Source: Gemmatimonadota bacterium (GTDB lineage Bacteria; Gemmatimonadota; Gemmatimonadetes; Palauibacterales; Palauibacteraceae). Taken from it: a DNA stretch of 6,632 bases. The stretch lies in contig JAUVPT010000092.1 in assembly GCA_030598525.1 (NCBI GenBank), positions 1-6,632 on the forward strand, in the 5' to 3' direction. Below, in pieces: positions 1-5,501 of the stretch. Below the pieces are notes generated by a model, which made no database searches, was not told where the DNA came from, and saw only the letters and a program-made list of their open reading frames with translations. Position 1 is the first letter of the stretch. Each line of letters starts with the position of its first letter. A program made the position numbers and the translations under genes.

Positions 1-1416
1 CGTCTGCTCGCCTCGCGGCGGGATCTTGACCGTGAACTTGAAGGTGTGCGCGTCGAGCTTGGTCGCGCGGTGCGAGGACGAGAGGATCTCCCAGTCCGCG
101 CCGATCGGCTCGAACACCTCGACCTCGGTCTCCTCGTCCTTGTGGTTCCGGAGCTTGATCTCCCACTCGCTCTCGGTGACGCAATCGGCGATGATGTCGA
201 AGTCCATCTGCCGGCGGTCCCCCACCACGTCGAACGCCTCGCCCATCTTGATCCGCACCGTTTCGTCTCGCGGCGTGTGGTCGATCCGGTCCTCGCCGAT
301 AAACTGCTGGGCGCCCGACGCGTCGCTCTTGTAGACGCGAACGACACCCGCCGGAAGCGGCATTCCGAGTCCGTTCTTCTCGCTGTTCTCGAAGTCCAGG
401 AACACGCCGACCTTCTGGTTCGACTCGACCTGTCCATACGAGCCACGGAAATAGTAGGCGGCGCCGTAGAAGATCAGCCGCTTCCTGATCCCGAAGTCGG
501 AAGCCTCGAGGAGCGTGACCTGCTTCTGCTCGTTGTTCAGCACGGTGGCCGGGCGATTCAGCGTATACAGGTGGTATTCGAAGAACGCCTCCTCCGCGAA
601 CGCCTCGTCCATCGACATTTCTGCAGCCATCACCGATTTCCGGGCCCGGCCGTAGGCGTTGGGCGCCGACACCCGCTGCACGTCACCCGCCACGAGCTTG
701 AGCTGCGCGTTCTCGTAACTGGCTCCGCTCTGGTTGGTGAGCGTCACCCAGCCCGTGATGTCGCCGCGCCGGTCGTTCTCGTCCACCACCACCACGTAGT
801 CGGCTTTCCAGTTGAGATTGTGTGTGAGGTAGGAGGTCTCGACCCGCTGGCGGTTCGATCCGCTGTCCAGTTTCCACAGCAGGGTAGGTCGGGCGATCAG
901 GTTGTCCGGCACCTCGGGAAACGCCAGGCGCCCCGGGTAGTTGAACGTGATTTCGTCGCCGATCTTGAGGATCGTCCCCTGGTTCACGGACAGGACTTCG
1001 GCCTCCACCATCTCGTCCTGGCCGAGCACCTCATTCCACCGGTACACCTTTACCGTCCGCCCGACGTACTTCTCCAGCAGCTTCTGCGGACTCAAGAGGT
1101 CGTACTGGTAATTCTGCTCCAGCACCGTCAGTCGCCCGCCATCCAGGGCCCTGAGGTGCACGGTCTCCGGCTGGATGCTGGAGGCCACGTCCCCGAATTC
1201 GAGCGACACCAGACCGCGGGCCAGGCTGAGGTCACGGATCTCGCGCACGAGTCCGAAGTTCTGGTTGTACACGGTGATCATCACGGACTCGCGGTCGCCC
1301 GCCGTGGACTGAAGGCGTGGTGCTTCCTGAGCGGGGGCCGGGACGGGATTCGGCATCGATGCCGCGGCCACGTAGAAGAGGGCCACGACGAGACCGGCTG
1401 CCAGCTTCCTGATCAT
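1..1416 (-). CDS. DUF4139 domain-containing exported protein (C-terminus cut by window edge)
   Basis: The reading frame stays open for 472 codons from the ATG at 1416 to the left edge, so the C-terminus is missing. The start follows a GGAGG 8 bases upstream. Residues 1-30 look like a Sec signal peptide: MIRK, then a hydrophobic run (residues 5-20), then a probable signal peptidase I site around PAPAQEA (27-32). The exported body begins with a short beta-rich part (about 45-160; 'ITVYNQNFGLVRE'). The DUF4139 core follows: 'LLWKLDSGS' (179-187), 'TSYLTHNLNWKADYVV' (194-209), 'GWVTLTNQSGASYENAQL' (222-239), and 'RDETVRIKMGEAFDVVGDRRQMDF' spanning 383-406. These strings are typical of the family, which has no established biochemical role and usually runs a little longer than what is seen here, so only a short tail should be missing. 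It lies 98 bp downstream of the SDR gene on the same strand and may share its transcript. The family call is firm; the function is unknown. Confidence 0.85.
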   Translation of the reverse strand, partial: MIRKLAAGLVVALFYVAAASMPNPVPAPAQEAPRLQSTAGDRESVMITVYNQNFGLVREIRDLSLARGLVSLEFGDVASSIQPETVHLRALDGGRLTVLEQNYQYDLLSPQKLLEKYVGRTVKVYRWNEVLGQDEMVEAEVLSVNQGTILKIGDEITFNYPGRLAFPEVPDNLIARPTLLWKLDSGSNRQRVETSYLTHNLNWKADYVVVVDENDRRGDITGWVTLTNQSGASYENAQLKLVAGDVQRVSAPNAYGRARKSVMAAEMSMDEAFAEEAFFEYHLYTLNRPATVLNNEQKQVTLLEASDFGIRKRLIFYGAAYYFRGSYGQVESNQKVGVFLDFENSEKNGLGMPLPAGVVRVYKSDASGAQQFIGEDRIDHTPRDETVRIKMGEAFDVVGDRRQMDFDIIADCVTESEWEIKLRNHKDEETEVEVFEPIGADWEILSSSHRATKLDAHTFKFTVKIPPRGEQT

Positions 1417-1424
1417 CTCTGTAT

Positions 1425-1429
1425 CCTCC
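1425..1429 (-). promoter_or_regulatory. Ribosome binding site of the DUF4139 gene
   Basis: On the minus strand this reads GGAGG, 8 bases before the ATG at 1416. It fixes the start of the exported DUF4139 protein so that the signal peptide is at the extreme N-terminus. The 3' arm of a small hairpin (1432-1458) ends only two bases upstream of it. Confidence 0.8.
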
Positions 1430-1431
1430 GA

Positions 1432-1458
1432 GAGGGTGTGTTTTCGCTTTCCACCCTC
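1432..1458 (-). other. Inverted repeat in the SDR-DUF4139 gap
   Basis: Two 7-base arms (GAGGGTG and CACCCTC) are perfectly complementary across a 13-base loop that is A-rich on the minus strand. The structure sits in the 98-bp gap between the SDR stop (1515) and the DUF4139 start (1416), right next to the Shine-Dalgarno. No T run follows it on the minus strand, so it is not a classical terminator. It could be a 5'-UTR hairpin affecting translation, a processing site, or chance pairing in GC-rich DNA. Confidence 0.35.
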
Positions 1459-1514
1459 GGATGACGATCAGGACTCCGGTTGTTGCACATCCCTCCGACG
1501 TCCGGGCGGCTCGT

Positions 1515-2294
1515 TCACGACGGATCGTCCCGGTCGAGCACGTAGACGTTCCGCTGTGCGGTTGGCAGGAGGACCAGGTCGAACACGTTCACGTGCGGTG
1601 GACGGGTGACGACGAAGTGGACGCAATCAGCCACATCGCCTGCCGTCAGAGGATCGAATCCCTCGTACACGCCCTCCGCTCGCTCGTCGTCTCCGTGGAA
1701 CCGGACGCGCGAGAACTCGGTGTGCACGAAGCCTGGGTCCACACTGGACACCCGCACCCTGGTGCCGGCGACGTCCAGGTTGATTCCCTCGGTCAGCGCT
1801 TTCACCGCGAACTTGGAGGCGTTGTACACGTTGCCCTTCGGGTACACCTGGTGACCGGCGGTGCTGCCGATGTTGACCACGTGACCGGTCCCGCGGGTTA
1901 CCATGTGCGGCAGGATCTCGCGTGTGACGTTGAGCAGTCCCTTCACGTTGGTGTCGATCATCCGATCCCAATCGTCGTAGTCGCCTTCGTGGATCGCGTC
2001 GAAACCGCTGGCCAGGCCGGCATTGTTGAGAATCACATCGGGCACCCGGTCGGCCTGGACGAGTGCAGCCGCTTCCCGGATGACCAGGTCGCGGTCGCGC
2101 ACGTCCACCTGCCGGATGTCGACTTCGGCGCCATGTCGGTCGCGCAGATCGGCAGCAAGCGTCTCGAGGCGGTTCATGCGCCGCGCCCACAGGATCAGAC
2201 TGGCCCCATCCTCGGCGAACCGATGGGCACACGCTTCTCCGATACCCGCGCTGGCGCCGGTAACCAGGATCCACTGTCCTTCGAGCTTATTCAT
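1515..2294 (-). CDS. SDR family NAD(P)-dependent oxidoreductase, YdfG-like
   Basis: This is a complete 259-residue classical short-chain dehydrogenase/reductase. The cofactor motif TGASAGIG is at 12-19, ARR after strand beta-2 (37-39) suggests NADP preference, NNAG is at 90-93, and the catalytic set is complete: Asn116 (DTN), Ser144 (NIGST), Tyr157 and Lys161 (YNASK). The PG motif is at 187-188. The long stretches 'DRMIDTNVKGLL', 'HVVNIGSTAG', 'GNVYNASK' and 'EFSRVRFHGDDERAE' resemble E. coli YdfG, an NADP-dependent 3-hydroxy acid / serine dehydrogenase that also reduces malonic semialdehyde. Cytoplasmic; no signal peptide. The exact substrate cannot be read from sequence. The ATG at 2294 has no recognisable Shine-Dalgarno (upstream is pyrimidine-rich), and the stop of a 27-residue ORF lies 27 bases upstream in the same frame, so translation is probably coupled to that ORF. 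SDR assignment is near certain, YdfG-type activity likely, gene symbol withheld. Confidence 0.92.
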   Translation of the reverse strand: MNKLEGQWILVTGASAGIGEACAHRFAEDGASLILWARRMNRLETLAADLRDRHGAEVDIRQVDVRDRDLVIREAAALVQADRVPDVILNNAGLASGFDAIHEGDYDDWDRMIDTNVKGLLNVTREILPHMVTRGTGHVVNIGSTAGHQVYPKGNVYNASKFAVKALTEGINLDVAGTRVRVSSVDPGFVHTEFSRVRFHGDDERAEGVYEGFDPLTAGDVADCVHFVVTRPPHVNVFDLVLLPTAQRNVYVLDRDDPS

Positions 2295-2321
2295 GATCGA
2301 TCGGTTGCTGAGGGGTCGGGC

Positions 2322-2405
2322 TCAGATGCTGCAGCTGCGCCAGAAAGCGAGGGCCGCCAACAGGAGGAGGAAGGCTATGGCAACGACGACCGGTCGATTC
2401 TGCAT
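2322..2405 (-). CDS. 27-residue single-span membrane microprotein
   Basis: A short ORF starts at an ATG preceded by a textbook AGGAGG 8 bases upstream and encodes 27 residues. The layout is a short polar N-terminus (MQNRP), about 17 hydrophobic residues (VVVAIAFLLLLAALAFW, 6-22), and a short tail RSCSI, enough for one membrane span. It precedes the SDR gene on the same strand with 27 bases between its TGA and the SDR ATG, and both are in the same frame. I do not recognise it. It could be a real small membrane protein, a leader peptide that delivers ribosomes to the SDR start (which lacks its own Shine-Dalgarno), or the detached anchor of a former membrane-bound SDR. The strong ribosome binding site and clean hydrophobic profile argue it is translated; its function is unknown. 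Confidence 0.6.
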   Translation of the reverse strand: MQNRPVVVAIAFLLLLAALAFWRSCSI

Positions 2406-2413
2406 GGGCCGGA

Positions 2414-2419
2414 CCTCCT
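2414..2419 (-). promoter_or_regulatory. Strong ribosome binding site of the microprotein
   Basis: The minus strand reads AGGAGG (continuing into T), 8 bases upstream of the ATG at 2405. It is the best Shine-Dalgarno in the window and the main reason to believe the 27-residue ORF is translated. Confidence 0.75.
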
Positions 2420-2598
2420 GGGATCGAGTGTCGTCGCCGGGAAGCGACCCCTCAAGGTGCCGCGCCAGGGCCAGAAAGGAAAGGTGAGCGTCAGGCCTGA
2501 GACTCTTTGTCGCACATCGGGCGAAGGGGAGCATCCGCCTCCCCCGGGATCGCCTCTCCGGGCGGAGATCGGGCGCCTCCCAGCGGTCCGATCCTTGC

Positions 2599-2618
2599 CT
2601 TTTCATATAAGATTGACC
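2599..2618. promoter_or_regulatory. AT-rich island, candidate promoter element
   Basis: The string TTTTCATATAAGATTGACC stands out against the GC-rich surroundings. TATAAG (2606-2611) resembles a plus-strand -10 box about 110 bases before the lyase start, and the minus strand offers TTATAT/TATATG for the SDR unit. Neither has a good -35 box at normal spacing, and TTGACC lies on the wrong side of TATAAG to serve it. The location between divergent genes supports a promoter role, but strand and exact boxes are uncertain. Confidence 0.25.
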
Positions 2619-2710
2619 ACGGCTTCCCGGGGCCGCAGCTTCTCGCTCCCGGGCGAGAGCTGGCCGAGTGAGAGGCCGACCGGGTTTACATACACGATCC
2701 ATCCACACGC

Positions 2711-2716
2711 GAGGGG
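2711..2716 (+). promoter_or_regulatory. Ribosome binding site of the tyrosine phenol-lyase gene
   Basis: GAGGGG lies 6 bases before the ATG at 2723. It supports this start, which gives an N-terminus only four residues longer than the Citrobacter enzyme. Confidence 0.65.
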
Positions 2717-2722
2717 ATTTCC

Positions 2723-4108
2723 ATGCCGACACGCCGCAGATCCTGGGCCGAGCCCTGGAAAGTGAAGATGGTGGAACCCATCAAAATGACCACCCGCGAC
2801 TTCCGCGCGCAGGCGCTCGAGGAAGCGGGATACAACACGTTCCTGCTACGCAGCGAGGACGTCTACATAGACCTTCTGACCGACTCCGGAACGAGCGCGA
2901 TGAGCGATCGGCAGTGGGCCGGCATGATGCTCGGTGACGAAGCGTACGCCGGCAGCCGGAACTTCTACCACCTGGAAGAGACGGTGCGGGACGTGTACGG
3001 CTACAAGGAGCTGATCCCGACCCACCAGGGACGGGCCGCCGAGCACATGATCAGCCAGATCCTGATCAAGGACGGCGACGTCGTGCCGGGCAACATGTAC
3101 TTCACGACGACTCGCCTGCACCAGGAGCTGGCGGGCGGCCGGTTCCTCGATGTGATCATCGACGAAGCGCACGATCCCGAGGTCATGCACCCGTTCAAGG
3201 GGAACGTGGACCTCGACAAGTTCCAGGCGGTGATCGACGAGTACGGCGCCGAGCGGGTTCCGTACATCTGCATCGCCACATCGGTGAACATGTGTGGCGG
3301 GCAGCCGATCTCGCTGGGCAACCTGCACGAGGTGTCGGAGCTGGCGCACCGCCACGGAATCCTGGTGGTCCACGACATGACCCGGGTGGCCGAGAACGCC
3401 CTTCTGATCAAGGAGCGCGAGGAAGGCTACGCGGACGTCTCGATGGCGGACATCGTGCGACAGATCTGCGATCTCACGGATGTCGCCACGATGAGCTCCA
3501 AGAAGGATCACCTGGTGAATATCGGCGGTTTCCTGGCGGTGACCGACCCCGAGATCGCCGACAAGGCCCGCAACATGGTGGTGATCTACGAGGGACTTCA
3601 CACGTACGGCGGAATGGCTGGCCGGGATATGGAAGCGCTGGCGATCGGCATCCGTGAGAGCATCGAGCACGATCACATCCACGCGCGGGTCGGGCAGGTA
3701 CACTATCTCGGTAACAAGATTGCCGACGAGGGGATTCCCATCGTGAAACCGATCGGGACGCACGGCGTGTTCCTGGACGCCAAGCGGTTTCTCCCGCACC
3801 TGGACCAGGACCTTCTTCCGGCCCAGACGCTGGCGGCCGAGATCTACAGGGACTCGGGCGTTCGGGCGATGGAGCGCGGCAACGTGTCCGCTGGCCGGAA
3901 CCCGGAAACCGGTGCGAACCGGAGGCCGCACCTCGAGCTGGTCCGCCTGACGATTCCGCGGCGAGTCTACACCCAGGCCCACATGGACGTGGTCGCGGAG
4001 TCGGTGATGGAAGTGTGGGACGGCCGGGAAGCGATCAAGGGACTCGAGTTCACGTACGAGCCGGAATACCTGCGCTTCTTCCAGGCGAGATTCAAGCCGG
4101 TGGCATAG
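2723..4108 (+). CDS. tpl: Tyrosine phenol-lyase (beta-tyrosinase), EC 4.1.99.2
   Basis: A 461-residue PLP enzyme of the beta-eliminating lyase family that converts L-tyrosine and water to phenol, pyruvate and ammonia in the cytoplasm, reversibly. Recalled Citrobacter freundii TPL aligns at a constant offset of +4 at every active-site position I checked. PLP and catalytic residues: Lys261 (Schiff base, TPL K257), Asp218 (D214), Arg221 (R217), Asn189 (N185), Gln102-Gly103-Arg104 (98-100), Tyr75 (Y71), Arg408 (R404, substrate carboxylate). Potassium-site residues Gly56, Glu73 and Asn266 are present. Residues separating TPL from tryptophanase are all TPL-like: Thr128 (T124; Asp in tryptophanase), Arg385 (R381; Ile/Val) and Phe452 (F448; His). 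Phe40 (F36) and Met383 (M379) are kept; TPL Met288 is Leu292 here, a possible substrate-pocket difference. The start has GAGGGG six bases upstream. No transporter or regulator gene is adjacent; it is divergent from the SDR unit and convergent with the lipoprotein gene. Base composition matches its neighbours, so no sign of recent transfer. Confidence 0.93.
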   Translation: MPTRRRSWAEPWKVKMVEPIKMTTRDFRAQALEEAGYNTFLLRSEDVYIDLLTDSGTSAMSDRQWAGMMLGDEAYAGSRNFYHLEETVRDVYGYKELIPTHQGRAAEHMISQILIKDGDVVPGNMYFTTTRLHQELAGGRFLDVIIDEAHDPEVMHPFKGNVDLDKFQAVIDEYGAERVPYICIATSVNMCGGQPISLGNLHEVSELAHRHGILVVHDMTRVAENALLIKEREEGYADVSMADIVRQICDLTDVATMSSKKDHLVNIGGFLAVTDPEIADKARNMVVIYEGLHTYGGMAGRDMEALAIGIRESIEHDHIHARVGQVHYLGNKIADEGIPIVKPIGTHGVFLDAKRFLPHLDQDLLPAQTLAAEIYRDSGVRAMERGNVSAGRNPETGANRRPHLELVRLTIPRRVYTQAHMDVVAESVMEVWDGREAIKGLEFTYEPEYLRFFQARFKPVA

Positions 4109-4115
4109 CGGATAG

Positions 4116-4144
4116 CGAGGGGCCGGCCATGTGCCGGCCCCTCG
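4116..4144. terminator. Bidirectional hairpin between convergent genes
   Basis: A perfect 12-bp stem (CGAGGGGCCGGC pairing with GCCGGCCCCTCG) closes a 5-base loop (CATGT). It starts 8 bases after the lyase stop (4108) and ends 14 bases before the stop of the convergent lipoprotein gene (4158), so it could act on both strands. No T tract follows on either side, so a classical intrinsic terminator is not shown. It may be a U-tract-independent terminator or an mRNA 3'-end stabiliser. Confidence 0.65.
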
Positions 4145-4157
4145 TCAGTGCGGCAGG

Positions 4158-5411
4158 TCAGTCGGCCGGTTTCACCAGCTCCCAGATCTGTACGTGCTCG
4201 ACGTCCAGGTCGTCGCCGAAGCGCCCGAGCACATAGTCGTCTCCGATCTCCAGTGGTCGGAACCCGTCCGGAAACTTCACGTCTCCGAGCCAAATGCCGT
4301 CGAGGGTGAAGACGGACCAGGTTCGTTCGGGAGCCCCCGGAACCTCGAACAACTGGACCCACAGGTTACCGGTCCCGTCGACGACGAGAGACTCGTACGC
4401 CGGAAGCGTGGAAGGGAGAGGGATCTCCTCCCAGCGACGGCGGATCATCCGTCGCTCGTTGTCATCGTCGGCTCCCTGCAACTCCTCTTCCATGGCCCTG
4501 TCGACCAGGGCGTCGTCGACGACCGGCGGATCGAACGCCCGGCGCACGATGGCCTCGAGTCGTCCGTCGAAGCCGTACCGCCGGATCTCGAACCGATCCG
4601 TATCACCGATCCACACTTCCGAGGAGCCGGCCGCGATCTCAGTCGATCGAGCGAACGCAGGACTCGAGATCGTGATGCTGAAGCCGCCCTCCGTTTCGCC
4701 TGACTGAAGGACCACCATTTCAGGGCCGGGGAAGCGGCCCAGCTCGTGAACGCTGTCTCCCGGCAGGCCGCTCACGTGAACGCCGATTGTATCCCGGCGA
4801 ATCTCTCCCTCCGGGGGCGGCCCGTCCGCGGTTCCACCGAACATCCGCAACGTGAAGACGGCTCTTCCATCGGGAAGCAGTGCTTCGACGAACGCGAATC
4901 CGCTCTCACCGCCGCCTTCGAGCGGACGGGCATCGAGGAACGTTCCGTCAGAAAGGAAGCGGGAAATCCGACGCTGCCGGAAGTCGTACGTGAGAAGGGT
5001 GTCGCCGGACCCGGCGACCAGCTGGGTGAGTCCAACGAACTCTCCCGGGCCCTCGCCCTCCCGGCCCACGGTCCAGAGGTGCCGCCCTTCCGATGTGAAG
5101 CGCCTCAGGTCGTGGCTTCCAAAACTGCCGAGCACGAAGCTCCCATCGGACAGACGGGCGCCGGTGCTGACCCGGAAGAACTGAGTCTCTTCCGGCCCGT
5201 CAAGCCGTCCGATGTCCAACAGAGGAGCGTCACCGAGGTGCCAGCCGGATCCCTCACTCCACGCCGGCGCCGTGCTCTCGACGATCTGGATGCCCGCGCT
5301 GTCGCGCACGGAGCTTTCCACCTCGACCGTCGGCAGCGGGGCCTCGCCGCAGCCGGCGAGCAGAAGAGTCAGCATGAGGGCGTTCTTCACGGCTGACAGA
5401 TTCGAGCCCAC
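4158..5411 (-). CDS. Lipoprotein with probable 6-bladed beta-propeller
   Basis: With the GTG at 5411 the product is 417 residues. The N-terminus is a lipoprotein signal peptide: Lys9, a hydrophobic run, and lipobox LLAGC with the lipidated Cys21. An 'RDSAGIQIVE' segment follows (about 36-45), a style common at the mature start of Gemmatimonadota propeller lipoproteins. 'GREGEGPGEF' (116-125) and repeated 'DG.F/L..R' and 'VDGTGNLWVQ' (about 343-353) strings indicate propeller blades of the NHL / 6-bladed type. A charged insert (about 299-326, rich in D, E and R) interrupts the later blades. It should sit in the periplasm anchored to a membrane, possibly binding ligands or partners; no catalytic motif is seen. 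Start choice: GGAGG lies 5 bases upstream of this GTG; an in-frame ATG at 5423 lacks a Shine-Dalgarno, and a TTG at 5495 would put 48 residues before the lipidated Cys. It follows the barrel gene by 90 bp on the same strand and may share its transcript. Confidence 0.75.
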   Translation of the reverse strand: MGSNLSAVKNALMLTLLLAGCGEAPLPTVEVESSVRDSAGIQIVESTAPAWSEGSGWHLGDAPLLDIGRLDGPEETQFFRVSTGARLSDGSFVLGSFGSHDLRRFTSEGRHLWTVGREGEGPGEFVGLTQLVAGSGDTLLTYDFRQRRISRFLSDGTFLDARPLEGGGESGFAFVEALLPDGRAVFTLRMFGGTADGPPPEGEIRRDTIGVHVSGLPGDSVHELGRFPGPEMVVLQSGETEGGFSITISSPAFARSTEIAAGSSEVWIGDTDRFEIRRYGFDGRLEAIVRRAFDPPVVDDALVDRAMEEELQGADDDNERRMIRRRWEEIPLPSTLPAYESLVVDGTGNLWVQLFEVPGAPERTWSVFTLDGIWLGDVKFPDGFRPLEIGDDYVLGRFGDDLDVEHVQIWELVKPAD

Positions 5412-5416
5412 TCCAT

Positions 5417-5421
5417 CCTCC
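5417..5421 (-). promoter_or_regulatory. Ribosome binding site deciding the lipoprotein start
   Basis: The minus strand reads GGAGG, 5 bases before the GTG at 5411. It overlaps the alternative ATG at 5423, which itself has only pyrimidine-mixed sequence upstream. It therefore favours the GTG start. Confidence 0.5.
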
Positions 5422-5501
5422 ATGTCAGGGACTGGTTGGGTCTTTGCGACCCCTTCAGCTGGGCAATAGTGACCCCATCCCGGCGCGTGCGACAACGGGA
5501 A

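Larger units (their letters stand above)
2406..2722. other. Divergent intergenic region (317 bp)
   Basis: This gap separates the minus-strand microprotein/SDR unit from the plus-strand tyrosine phenol-lyase gene and must hold promoters for both. Its edges contain the two ribosome binding sites. The middle is GC-rich with one AT-rich island (about 2599-2616). A short TCTCC/GGAGA hairpin with a 4-base loop occurs near 2555-2570. Reading frames through the region look like shadows: no start with a ribosome binding site and no recognisable protein. I found no convincing operator; a TTTACA half-site at 2685-2690 resembles half of a TyrR box but lacks its partner. Confidence 0.6.

Noticed and set aside
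46..1464. Plus-strand open frame of 472 codons
   Set aside because: It is the antisense shadow of the DUF4139 gene. Its translation is H/R/V-rich with no recognisable domain, while the minus strand gives a signal peptide and clear family motifs.
2322..2324. Selenocysteine decoding of the TGA between microprotein and SDR
   Set aside because: No SECIS-like hairpin was evident just downstream, and the position does not match any known selenoprotein. Ordinary stop with reinitiation is simpler.
2669..2690. Possible TyrR operator upstream of the lyase
   Set aside because: TTTACA at 2685-2690 matches only one half of TGTAAA-N6-TTTACA. The other half (AGGCCG) does not match, and no TyrR gene is in view.
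2322..2732. Longer 136-residue version of the microprotein ORF
   Set aside because: The upstream extension is basic, low in structure, and overlaps the lyase start. The strong AGGAGG points to the internal ATG at 2405, which gives the clean 27-residue membrane peptide.
1461..2765. Plus-strand open frame of 434 codons opposite the SDR gene
   Set aside because: It is a shadow of the SDR and the divergent region. The minus strand contains the full SDR motif set, and this frame shows no domain and overlaps the lyase start.
2846..3982. Minus-strand open frame of 378 codons inside the lyase gene
   Set aside because: It is antisense to the tyrosine phenol-lyase, whose alignment is continuous over the whole region. 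The translation is rich in V, H, D and R, as expected of a GC-rich shadow.
2723..4108. Tryptophanase (TnaA) as the identity of the lyase
   Set aside because: The three discriminating positions are Thr128, Arg385 and Phe452, as in tyrosine phenol-lyase, not Asp, Ile/Val and His as in tryptophanase.
5438..5452. Small hairpin GGGTC-N5-GACCC between the barrel and lipoprotein genes
   Set aside because: A 5-bp stem without a T tract is too weak to call a terminator in GC-rich DNA.
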